DNA of 13,402 nucleotides from Chloroflexota bacterium (GTDB taxonomy: Bacteria; Chloroflexota; Limnocylindria; Limnocylindrales; CSP1-4): the NCBI GenBank assembly GCA_003158495.1, contig PMJT01000205.1, positions 2,080-15,481 of the forward strand. Reading direction: 5' to 3'. The position numbers and the translations under genes were made by a program. This document shows positions 6,587-12,895 of the stretch, piece by piece (the stretch's first letter is position 1; every line of letters begins with the position of its first letter). A model generated the notes under the pieces. It did not search any database, was not told where the DNA came from, and was given only the letters and a program-made list of their open reading frames with translations.

Positions 6587-6890
6587 CGGCGACTTCGGCC
6601 CGTAGACCGGGCACCAGGAAGTGAAGTGAGATGGTCGGGACCATCAGGTGACCAGCGGCGTCCGAGCCGACTGTTTGCGGCGCCCCACCGCCACGCGCAA
6701 AGACACGCCGCAAGCCGGCTTCGTCCAAGCGAGCCGTCTTCCTGAAGTCCGTAACCACCTTGGCGACTCCGCGCCTCTTGGCCACGTCGCGCAGGAGCTC
6801 CGCCGTCCAGGCGTCGAGCTGCTCATCCGTCTGGGTCAGCAGCCGTTCGCGGTATTCGGTGGGGTTTGCAGACAGGCCAGTAGCGCCCAC
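6525..6890 (-). CDS. Uncharacterised 121-aa protein coupled to UbiA gene
   Basis: GTG 6890 is preceded by AAGGAG (6901-6896 on the minus strand) 5 nt upstream, a strong start. The product is soluble: an N-terminal helical part (residues about 10-65, with RERLLTQTDEQLDAWTAELL and a VTDFRKTARLDE segment), a Gly-rich turn ARGGGAP (about 70-76) and a C-terminal part GHLMVPTISLHFLVPGLRAE followed by a hydrophobic helix ending DEIVYV. I do not recognise a family and assign no function. Its stop overlaps the start of the prenyltransferase gene, so the two are probably co-expressed. Confidence 0.7.
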   Translation of the reverse strand: MGATGLSANPTEYRERLLTQTDEQLDAWTAELLRDVAKRRGVAKVVTDFRKTARLDEAGLRRVFARGGGAPQTVGSDAAGHLMVPTISLHFLVPGLRAEVADARDRLVAYLVASFDEIVYV

Positions 6891-6998
6891 GTCTTCTCCT
6901 TGTTTTGGTCGGCCCAGTATCGCAGACTCGGTACGGGAGCCCCGCCCTGCACTGGCGCGGTTCCGGGCACGGGAAGGCCCGTCGGTAGCTGCGAGCGT

Positions 6999-7862
6999 CT
7001 AACTCTGGATCGAGTCCTGGGGATGGGAGGCGGACTGGATCCTTCGGTCCTCCTCAGGTTGGCTATCTATTCCCGGCCGCGATCCCTCGGGCCACTCGTT
7101 GAACAGCTCCGTGAGCCAGCGGCCGGTTGGGCCGGGACGGAGTTGATCCGGGAAATCCGCGACGAGCATCTCCAAAGATGACTGGAGTTGGGCGGTCAGC
7201 CGTCGAACCTGATCGGCAGCGGGACGACCCGGCAGGTTCGAAACTTCCAGCGGGAGGCCGACCCGGACCCGGACCACGCGCCGGAACCCGAGCCACGTGG
7301 TGCCGTTGATTGCCACCGGCACGATCGGCACACCGGCTCGCAAGGACAGGTAGGCCGGACCGTCGCGGAGCGGCAGGACCGTGCCCTCACCAGCGTGTAT
7401 GCGACCCTCGCCAGCTATGGCCACGATCGCTCCTTCGTCGAGGCGAGTTTCGGCCCGAGCCGTGGCCGCCTTGAGGCCGCGCTTGCCGGGCCGGAATGGG
7501 ATGACGACTCCGCCCCAGCGCATCAGTCGGTTGCGGAAGCCGTGCCGCATCTCATCCTGCTCCGGCCCGAAGAAGTACAGGCGCGGGCAAACCGGGACGG
7601 CGGCGAACACGTAGAACGGGTCCGCCCAGTTCTCATGCGTGAAGCACAGGATCGAAGGTCCCGCGGGCAGCAGGTCCGCGCCGTCCACCCTGACCCGCGA
7701 GAAGGTCCTGACGACCAGCCGGAGGAAGAAGCGAACGACTCGATATCGGCGCATGGGGCTGGCCGGAGCCTGCCCATCCATCCAGTCCTGGCCTACAGCC
7801 TGGGCTCTAGGGCCGATTCGGGTGGGCACCGGGGCCACCGGGTCGGAACTCGTGACTGCCAT
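6999..7862 (-). CDS. PlsC-type lysophospholipid (1-acylglycerol-3-phosphate) acyltransferase
   Basis: A 287-aa acyltransferase of the LPLAT/PlsC family, which transfers an acyl chain to a lysophospholipid or related acceptor at the membrane. Motif I HENWAD (HX4D, His76 and Asp81), motif II around GVVIPFRPGKRG (118-129), motif III GEGRIH (151-156, in place of the usual EGTRS) and motif IV VPIVPVAI (178-185) are in order. A hydrophobic-basic helix (RRYRVVRFFLRLVVRTF, about 38-54) precedes motif I. ATG 7862 is preferred: a minus-strand CATACT at 7874-7869 is placed like a -10 of a leaderless message. ATG 7781 is the alternative, and the frame open to 8057 would run through the divergent repeat array. 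The C-terminal ~30 residues are disordered and charged. Motif III variation makes the exact substrate uncertain. Confidence 0.85.
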   Translation of the reverse strand: MAVTSSDPVAPVPTRIGPRAQAVGQDWMDGQAPASPMRRYRVVRFFLRLVVRTFSRVRVDGADLLPAGPSILCFTHENWADPFYVFAAVPVCPRLYFFGPEQDEMRHGFRNRLMRWGGVVIPFRPGKRGLKAATARAETRLDEGAIVAIAGEGRIHAGEGTVLPLRDGPAYLSLRAGVPIVPVAINGTTWLGFRRVVRVRVGLPLEVSNLPGRPAADQVRRLTAQLQSSLEMLVADFPDQLRPGPTGRWLTELFNEWPEGSRPGIDSQPEEDRRIQSASHPQDSIQS

Positions 7863-7985
7863 ACGTCGAGTATGCCAACCTGCCACAGTTAGCGCTGTCG
7901 GCTGGCCGTCTATCGGGCGAAGAACCCGAGGCACACCCGGCGGGAGCCCCCGCGATCGTCCATACGGGCCGGCCCCTATTGACCC

Positions 7986-8089
7986 GTTCTCAGGCCTGAG
8001 TACGATTGTCCGCATGCCCGAGAACGACTGTTCCATACGCGAGAACGTTCGTTTCACAGTTGAGTACGGGCGTTCTCGTGCTTGAGAAC
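7986..8089. promoter_or_regulatory. Phased repeat array / operator upstream of the HTH-MNT gene
   Basis: Five GAGWAC half-sites in the same direction begin at 7998, 8020, 8041, 8062 and 8084, spaced 22, 21, 21 and 22 bp, i.e. two helical turns each. The first four repeats fit YGAGWACGNNYGTYYC. Oppositely oriented partners (GTTCTC or GTTC) at 7986, 8030, 8047 and 8072 turn several units into dyads, such as GTTCTCGTGCTTGAGAAC at 8072-8089 and the near-perfect GTTCTCAGGCCTGAGTAC at 7986-8003. The last dyad overlaps the proposed GTG start at 8078. The 22-bp spacings exclude a coding repeat. Binding by the adjacent HTH protein is inferred. Confidence 0.75.
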
Positions 8090-8950
8090 ATAGCAGCCAT
8101 CGACCTGGCCGTCGGCCGGTCCAGCGTGCGGCAGCGCATCCTCGCGCTCCTCATGGCCGAGCCCGGCGTCCGCCTCCACCTTCGCGAGATCCAGCGCCGC
8201 GCAGCTACCAGCCCCGGCACCGCCAGCCGTGAACTGGGCAGGCTCGTCGCAGCCGGGTTGATCGAACGCGAGGCCGAGGGCAACCAAGTCTACTTCAGGG
8301 CCTCCTCCTCGCCCTTCGCGACGATGCTGCGATCCGTACTCCTGGCAATGCCGGCCCAGACGTTCGCGCCGCGGCCGCGCCGGGTGCCCCGTGCCTCAAC
8401 ACCCCGGCCGGGGGCCGAGTTGCATCCGGAAGTCGCGGTGGATCGGGCCGTCCCCGCTGCCGTGGATGAGCCTGTTGCCGCGGAATCGCCGCACAACGCG
8501 GCCGCTGCCGTTGCGAGCGAAACCGAGTCCATGGCCGCATCTGCGCCGGCGAGAGAACCGCAACCGGCCGTGCCGCCGCGGCTCGTCCGTCCCGTAGCCC
8601 CACACCCTGCAGCCCCGAAGCCCGCGGCCATCCCGGACCCAGTCGCGATGCGGATCGCAACGCGGCTGGCCGACTCCATCCGAGAGATCTACGGCGAGTC
8701 GGTTCGTGGCGTTTACCTCTACGGCGCCCGCGCCGCCGGCAACGGTCAAGCCGACTCGGACGTGGAGACGATCGTCGTCCTGGATCGAGTCGAGCACTAC
8801 GGCGCCGAACTCGAGCGGACGAGCCACGTCTGCTCCGAGTTGTCGCACGAAATGAACCTCGTGGTCAGCCGCATCTTCGTCGCCGACGAGGACTGGAATG
8901 GCGAGGGCGGCCCGGCGGAAGCGATCCGCGCGGAATCGGTGGCCGTGTGA
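8078..8950 (+). CDS. Winged-helix regulator fused to a minimal nucleotidyltransferase (MNT)
   Basis: A 290-aa fusion. Residues about 14-75 form a winged helix-turn-helix of the ArsR/MarR style (SSVRQRILALLMAEPG, LHLREIQRRAATSPGTASRELGRLVAAGLIEREAEGNQVYFRAS). About 95-190 is a long Pro/Ala-rich linker. About 190-275 is a DNA polymerase beta-like MNT domain: VYLYGARAAGNGQADSDVE (212-230) stands where active members have GSRxRG...DSDxD. Here Ser of GS is Ala217 and the second Asp of DxD is Glu230, so catalysis may be weak or lost. MNT proteins commonly pair with HEPN proteins, and one follows directly with a GTGA overlap. GTG 8078 is chosen because upstream TTG/ATG frames would read through the repeat array; no ribosome site is visible, so the start could be leaderless or different. 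Likely autoregulated by the array. Confidence 0.8.
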   Translation: MLENIAAIDLAVGRSSVRQRILALLMAEPGVRLHLREIQRRAATSPGTASRELGRLVAAGLIEREAEGNQVYFRASSSPFATMLRSVLLAMPAQTFAPRPRRVPRASTPRPGAELHPEVAVDRAVPAAVDEPVAAESPHNAAAAVASETESMAASAPAREPQPAVPPRLVRPVAPHPAAPKPAAIPDPVAMRIATRLADSIREIYGESVRGVYLYGARAAGNGQADSDVETIVVLDRVEHYGAELERTSHVCSELSHEMNLVVSRIFVADEDWNGEGGPAEAIRAESVAV

Positions 8951-9333
8951 CCCCCCGCACGGCGCAACTCATCGAAGGAGCCAACCGGGCCCTGACCTCC
9001 GCCCAGCGTGAGCTCGAGGCCAGCGACCTGGAGACGGCGGCGGAACGTGCCTGCGTGGCGATGCTTCGCCTGGCCAAGGCCTGCCTCGATGTCGAGGGCG
9101 TAGCGGCCGGTCCGGCACAGGCGGTCTGCTCGGCCTACGGCCAGCATTTCGTCGAAACAGGTCGGATGTACTCCGCCTACTTCCGCTGGCTGCTCGACGC
9201 GGCGGATCTGCGCAAGGCCTCGGCCAGCGACATCGCGGCCCGGATCGACTACGACGCCGCGGCAACCGTTGTCGAGAGGGCCGAGATCTTCCGCGATGCC
9301 ACCACACGCTTCGTCTCCCGGAGCGCCACGTGA
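8947..9333 (+). CDS. HEPN-domain protein, partner of the MNT protein
   Basis: A 128-aa all-helical protein of the HEPN class. It shows the family's shape: 'LIEGANRALTSAQRELEASD' first helix, a second helix ERACVAMLRLAKACLDVEG (33-51) matching the 'RAYYAMFHAAKALL' region, then AVCSAYGQHFVETGRM (59-74), DAADLRKASA and a C-terminal helix DAAATVVERAEIFRDAT. In active HEPN RNases this second helix carries RX4-6H; here the His is replaced by Arg (R34 ... R41), and the tyrosines modified in HepT-type toxins are absent. It may therefore bind rather than cut RNA, or be a regulatory subunit. GTG 8947 overlaps the MNT stop as GTGA, and its own stop overlaps the next gene in the same way, implying coupled translation. 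Confidence 0.72.
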   Translation: MTPRTAQLIEGANRALTSAQRELEASDLETAAERACVAMLRLAKACLDVEGVAAGPAQAVCSAYGQHFVETGRMYSAYFRWLLDAADLRKASASDIAARIDYDAAATVVERAEIFRDATTRFVSRSAT

Positions 9334-9761
9334 GCGAGCTGATCCTGTTCGACGAGCGATCGTCCCGCCGGGCTGCTCAAGTGCTCGACGGCACGAAAGT
9401 CGGCCTCGTACGAGCAGCGCTTCGCTGGAAGCCATTCCGCCTCTGGACTTCGTCCCTGCCCCTCGGCACATGCCAGTTGTGCAGCGCCCAGTTCACAGAG
9501 GGTGTCGGCCCGGGGCTCAACTCCGAATATTCCGTCGTGGGCGGGGGCCCGGCGAGCCAGGACGACTACCGCGGGATCTGCGCCATCCGCCACGACCTCG
9601 GACGAGACGAACTCGGCTGGACGGTGTTGGACACCAGGGGTCATACCGCTCTGGCGCCCAGTGTCGATGACGCGCTGAGGTTGCCCGAATTCCCGCTCGG
9701 CGAGACGCTCGACCAGGATGACACCCGCGAGCCGTCCACTCCCCCGCCCTACCGGTGGTGA
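9330..9761 (+). CDS. Uncharacterised 143-aa protein with CxxC...CxxxH
   Basis: I do not recognise this protein. GTG 9330 overlaps the HEPN stop (GTGA). Residues 48-51 give CQLC and 84-88 CAIRH, a spacing that could hold zinc in a small ribbon or treble-clef fold. The N-terminal part is basic (SSRRAAQVLD, RAALRWKPFRLW), the middle is Gly-rich, and the C-terminus is acidic and Pro-rich (EPSTPPPYRW). No membrane segment or signal peptide. Tight coupling on both sides, to the HEPN gene and to tag, suggests it belongs to one functional module with them. The Cys/His site is visible; zinc binding and any nucleic-acid role are inference. Confidence 0.68.
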   Translation: MSELILFDERSSRRAAQVLDGTKVGLVRAALRWKPFRLWTSSLPLGTCQLCSAQFTEGVGPGLNSEYSVVGGGPASQDDYRGICAIRHDLGRDELGWTVLDTRGHTALAPSVDDALRLPEFPLGETLDQDDTREPSTPPPYRW

Positions 9762-10342
9762 GCGAGGACGATCGCGCTCGCTGCTGGTGGCCCGGCGGCC
9801 TCGATGGCGCCGATCCCCTGATGCTTGCCTATCACGACTCCGAGTGGGGCGCGCCCGTCGACGACGACCGGGAGCTGTTCGAAAGGCTCGCGCTCGAAAG
9901 CTTCCAGGCCGGGCTTGCCTGGGTCACGATCCTGCGCAAGCGCGAGTCGTTCCGGCTGGCCTTCGACGACTTCGAGCCGCGCCTGGTCGGCGGCTACGAC
10001 GACGCCAATCGAGCCCGGTTGCTCGCGGACGCAGGCATAGTCCGCAATCGCGCCAAGATCGACGCCACGATCGGCAACGCGGCGGCGTTCCTGGCGGTCG
10101 CCGCCGAATACGGCAGCTTTGCCGCATACCTCGCGGCTCGCCTGCCGCGGCCGGCCCCGACGCTGCCCCCGGCCGCGACCTCGGCCAACATTCCGGCCAC
10201 GACACCCGAGTCGACCGCCCTGTCCGCGGACCTGCGGCGCCGCGGCTTCCGTTTCGTCGGATCGACGATCGTCTACGCCTTCATGCAGAGCGTCGGCCTG
10301 GTCGACGACCATTTGCCCGGCTGCTTCCGCTACCGCGGCTGA
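9755..10342 (+). CDS. tag: DNA-3-methyladenine glycosylase I
   Basis: A 195-aa base-excision repair glycosylase that removes 3-methyladenine from alkylated DNA. The match to the Tag family is clear: DPLMLAYHDSEWG (20-32), LFERLALESFQAGLAWVTILRKRE (41-64), DAGIVRNRAKIDATIGNA (92-109), TTPESTALSADLRRRGFRFVGSTIVYAFMQSVGLVDDHLPGC (149-190, here described by its end points). The four zinc ligands of the family are present (Cys10, His27, His186, Cys190), as is the catalytic-pocket Glu48 in LESFQAG. GTG 9755 and GTG 9758 are adjacent; either overlaps the previous stop (7 or 4 bp). No own ribosome site is evident, so it depends on upstream translation. Placement behind an MNT/HEPN pair is unusual for tag. 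Confidence 0.94.
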   Translation: MVSEDDRARCWWPGGLDGADPLMLAYHDSEWGAPVDDDRELFERLALESFQAGLAWVTILRKRESFRLAFDDFEPRLVGGYDDANRARLLADAGIVRNRAKIDATIGNAAAFLAVAAEYGSFAAYLAARLPRPAPTLPPAATSANIPATTPESTALSADLRRRGFRFVGSTIVYAFMQSVGLVDDHLPGCFRYRG

Positions 10343-10412
10343 TCCTAGAACGCGCTTCGGCGACCGCCGCCCCGGGCCGCATGGTCCCGAGGCGGCGACC
10401 GACCGGCTCGGC

Positions 10413-10418
10413 TAGGAT
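10413..10418 (+). promoter_or_regulatory. Possible -10 element for a leaderless transcript
   Basis: TAGGAT stands exactly at -12 to -7 relative to ATG 10425, and the ATG has no purine-rich ribosome site. This is the arrangement of a leaderless mRNA. The same bases are part of an 8-bp inverted repeat, GATCCTAG (10341-10348) and CTAGGATC (10412-10419), spanning the gap after tag. No clear -35. Confidence 0.45.
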
Positions 10419-10424
10419 CGACCG

Positions 10425-10940
10425 ATGCAATCCGACGAAGAACCGATTCTCGAGTACGACCTCTGGCGCTGGCACACGGAAGGCAAGTTTCCCAAGGATC
10501 AGCCGCCCGAACACGGCTACGTACATATCGGCGTGTTCGTGGCCTGGCTTGCCAACAACGACATGCTCGATGAGAAGTGGATCGCCGGATCTGACCTGGC
10601 CGGGGCCTCGGCCGCCATACGCGACCGGACCGGATCGCCGAGCGCGCTGCGCGACGGCACCGACGGCCGCCTCGGGAGCGAGATGCTCACGGCCGAAGGG
10701 CAGGCTTTCGCGAGCGCGTACTACGCGCCCGAGTATGGATACCCGCGCGATTGGCGGCGCGCCTTCGGCCGGAATGCCGACCACTACGCCGTGCCGGACG
10801 ACTGGGCTACGTACGACTGGATCGCGCCCCTGATCGATAGGCGGCATCGCGAGTGGATCGACGCCGGCCGGCCCGACCTGTTGCCCATGCCCCGATTCTT
10901 CACGATGTTGCTAAAGATGTTCCGGGCGCGGGCCGGGTAG
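10425..10940 (+). CDS. DUF7832-like protein of unknown function
   Basis: A 171-aa soluble protein. The N-terminal pattern 'YDLWRWHTEGKFPKDQPPEHGYVHIGVFVAWLANNDMLDEKW' type sequence (about 10-50) and the later LTAEGQAFASAYYAPEYGYPRDW (about 88-110) resemble the small family annotated as DUF7832, whose members share 'fP.dlp...a.tHiG.fl.Wa...' and 'L...g..Fa..Yy'. The match is from memory of the pattern only. It is followed by a Trp-rich segment (DDWATYDWIAPLIDRRHREW) and a basic C-terminal helix (MLLKMFRARAG). ATG 10425 lies 82 bp after tag with a likely own leaderless promoter, so it need not belong to the tag operon. Function unknown. Confidence 0.7.
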   Translation: MQSDEEPILEYDLWRWHTEGKFPKDQPPEHGYVHIGVFVAWLANNDMLDEKWIAGSDLAGASAAIRDRTGSPSALRDGTDGRLGSEMLTAEGQAFASAYYAPEYGYPRDWRRAFGRNADHYAVPDDWATYDWIAPLIDRRHREWIDAGRPDLLPMPRFFTMLLKMFRARAG

Positions 10941-11302
10941 CGACGGGGGCGCCCGACTCGCCGGGCAATGCAGCGGCCGGGTCGTCGACGTAAGGGGATG
11001 CGGCGACGCTACCAGTCAGCCTGCGCCGCCGCGTGAAGCGCAGCATCGCACAACTCGCGGCACCTTGCCGGGCGCGGCCCCCGGCCGGTTGCGCCGGGCG
11101 AACACACGGCAGCCTCGGACCTCCTCCAGGAGGCGAGGAGCCTTGCTTTGGTCTTGGCCAGCTCGTCGTCGGTCCGGGCACCGACGACCGATCCGGACGC
11201 CGGCCCGTCCGCGTTCAGCACCGCCTCGGCTGGACGACCGGGTTTCGAGCCCTGCTTCGTCGGCCGCTGAACGCCGGCCCCCGGGGCGCCCATCGCGCCG
11301 GA
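10941..11302. other. Convergent gap, no firm gene or terminator
   Basis: Between the DUF7832-like gene (+) and the MenA-like gene (-). Several frames are open because of the high GC content, but none has both a ribosome site and a recognisable protein. The best is the minus-strand frame 11009-11293, listed separately. GGGCGCCC (10955-10963 region) is a short palindrome without a T-tract, so no intrinsic terminator is claimed. Confidence 0.4.
11009..11293 (-). CDS. Doubtful 94-aa reading frame downstream of the MenA-like gene
   Basis: ATG 11293 begins 9 bp past the stop of the MenA-like gene. The first ~60 codons have mostly G/C third positions and read plausibly (KPGRPAEAVLNADGP, RTDDELAKTKARLLASW), while the last third is Arg/Ala/Cys-rich and looks non-coding. 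There is no ribosome site and no known family. It may be a small operon gene, a decayed remnant or chance. Confidence 0.22.
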   Translation of the reverse strand: MGAPGAGVQRPTKQGSKPGRPAEAVLNADGPASGSVVGARTDDELAKTKARLLASWRRSEAAVCSPGATGRGPRPARCRELCDAALHAAAQADW

Positions 11303-12895
11303 CTAGTGCAGGAACGGAGTTCGAGCCAGGACCATCTGGTCGGCGATCGTGAGTGCGTAGCCTCCCATCAGGAGCAGGCCGAAGTTCCTCTGCAATCGGA
11401 AGCCCCACCCGACCACGGCCGCAAGGGCACTCGGCCGGTCGTATTCCCGGCTGAGGTCGCCCCTTATCCGGCGGGCCAAGGGCGCGGCGAGCAGGGCGAC
11501 GAGCGCGGGAATCGGTAGCACTCCGGCCACGACGCCGGCCACAACCGAGATGAAAGCGAGCGCAGCCACCAATTCGAAACCGCGAACCGCGACCGACTCC
11601 GACACCATCGTGGCTAGGGTTCTCCTGCCGGCTCGCGCGTCGCCGGGCCGATTCGGGGCAGTCCGCATGAACGCGGTGAGGCCGGCGATCAGCCCGAGCG
11701 GTATGGAGAGGACAATCGCTTCGGGCGGGAGAGAGCCGCGCGATTGGACCGCGTATGTGCCGAGCAGGAGCAACGGCCCGAAGCTGAGGGCCGCGGCCAC
11801 TTCGCCGAGGCCACGGCCCGAGAGGTCCGGGGAAACGGCTTCGGCCAAACCCAACCCTAGTCCGAGAGCGGTTATGACGATCAGTTCCGGGGATCCGCGC
11901 GTGCCCAGCACGAAGACGGCCAGGGCCGCTGCCACGAGAAGCCACCCCAGTGCGGCGCCGGTCAAGGCGCTGGCGCGGAAGACGGCCGTGCCCGCCACGT
12001 CCAGCCCGCCTGGTTTATCTCCTGGCCGGCGCCCACCGCCACGAACGTGAAGCAGGTCCAGGAGGCCAGCTGCGAGGCTGACGCCGAGGTATGCCGCGGC
12101 CAGCGCCGCCACGGTCGCAGCCGCCGATACGAAGTCGATCCTCCCGGTCCTGACCGCCACGGCAAGACCCAGCAGCACCGGCGCAAATGCGGCGCTCGCG
12201 ACTGGAGTGCGCAGTAGGCGCGAGAGGGCCAGGCCCGTCGAAAGCGTCGGTCCTATCGGGATGCCGCGCTCCGCGGAGAGCGAATCGAAGTAGCGGCGGG
12301 CCTGCGGGACGCGGCGTACGTAGGCGGCGGCCGGCGGCTCATCGATCTCGCCCGAGGCCCAGACCCGCGTAGGGCTGACCGAGAACCGTCCGCGCGGTCG
12401 GGCCGAGGCCAGGCCCCACAGCGTCACGTGACTCCGGTCCTCGAAGCCGCCGTCCGGCAGGAGGCGGAGATAGCTGCCGGTAATGGCCACTTGCATGCCG
12501 GGAGCCAGTCGGAAGCCCGGCGGCTCGCTGAACCTGATCGTGCCCGCGGACGTCTTGACCTCGATCTCCACCTCGACATTCATCGGGTAGCCGTCTTCGG
12601 CCAGCCAGCTCAGCACTGCCTGGCGGTATGCGGCCATGAGCGCGACGCCGTCGGCGACAGTTATCTTCTCGGAGGGGTTCGCCTTCTCCGACACCGGCGA
12701 GTCGCCGGAGAAATCGGTCGAGTCCGGCGCCAACGAATCGAGCGGCCCGACTTCGGCGGCCTCTGGCGCCTCAGGCGCTTCGGCCTGCCCGCCCGTCGCG
12801 ACTTCGTCGTCCGGCGCCGACAGTTCCTCGTCAGGCATCGGATCCACCGAAGCAGGGTCGGCGTGCCGAACCGAGAGGCGGAACCTCCGGCTCAT
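11303..12895 (-). CDS. Split-barrel domain fused to a degenerate MenA/UbiA-like membrane domain
   Basis: A 530-aa two-part protein. Residues about 20-75 are an acidic disordered leader. About 80-185 look like a PNPOx-type split barrel (RQAVLSWLAEDGYPMNVEVE, a beta-rich middle, then RGRFSVSPTRVWASG). About 215-530 carry eight or so hydrophobic segments laid out like MenA prenyltransferases, including LLLLGTYAVQSRG (375-387) and AGRRTLATM (422-430) in the places of the 'GtyyvQtg' and 'AGKRTLA' landmarks. However the first Asp motif (NDYFD in MenA) reads AGLLD (276-280), and the second (NxxxDxxxD) keeps only Asp419 with the first Asp as Asn415. Prenyl-transfer activity is therefore doubtful. ATG 12895 overlaps the upstream stop as ATGA and has AGAGGT 6 nt upstream, so a longer frame to 12961 is rejected. 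Translationally coupled to the split-barrel gene upstream. Confidence 0.7.
   Translation of the reverse strand: MSRRFRLSVRHADPASVDPMPDEELSAPDDEVATGGQAEAPEAPEAAEVGPLDSLAPDSTDFSGDSPVSEKANPSEKITVADGVALMAAYRQAVLSWLAEDGYPMNVEVEIEVKTSAGTIRFSEPPGFRLAPGMQVAITGSYLRLLPDGGFEDRSHVTLWGLASARPRGRFSVSPTRVWASGEIDEPPAAAYVRRVPQARRYFDSLSAERGIPIGPTLSTGLALSRLLRTPVASAAFAPVLLGLAVAVRTGRIDFVSAAATVAALAAAYLGVSLAAGLLDLLHVRGGGRRPGDKPGGLDVAGTAVFRASALTGAALGWLLVAAALAVFVLGTRGSPELIVITALGLGLGLAEAVSPDLSGRGLGEVAAALSFGPLLLLGTYAVQSRGSLPPEAIVLSIPLGLIAGLTAFMRTAPNRPGDARAGRRTLATMVSESVAVRGFELVAALAFISVVAGVVAGVLPIPALVALLAAPLARRIRGDLSREYDRPSALAAVVGWGFRLQRNFGLLLMGGYALTIADQMVLARTPFLH

Noticed and set aside
7863..8057. N-terminal extension of the PlsC-type protein to 8057
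   Set aside because: It would read through the phased repeat array and its divergent promoter region; ATG 7862 fits the family length.
11236..11250. TpsiC-arm-like sequence suggesting a tRNA
   Set aside because: No acceptor, D or anticodon stems can be paired around it.
11016..11945. 309-aa minus-strand frame overlapping the MenA-like gene
   Set aside because: Arg/Ser/Pro-rich out-of-frame shadow; the MenA-like frame shows proper membrane-segment pattern and codon bias.
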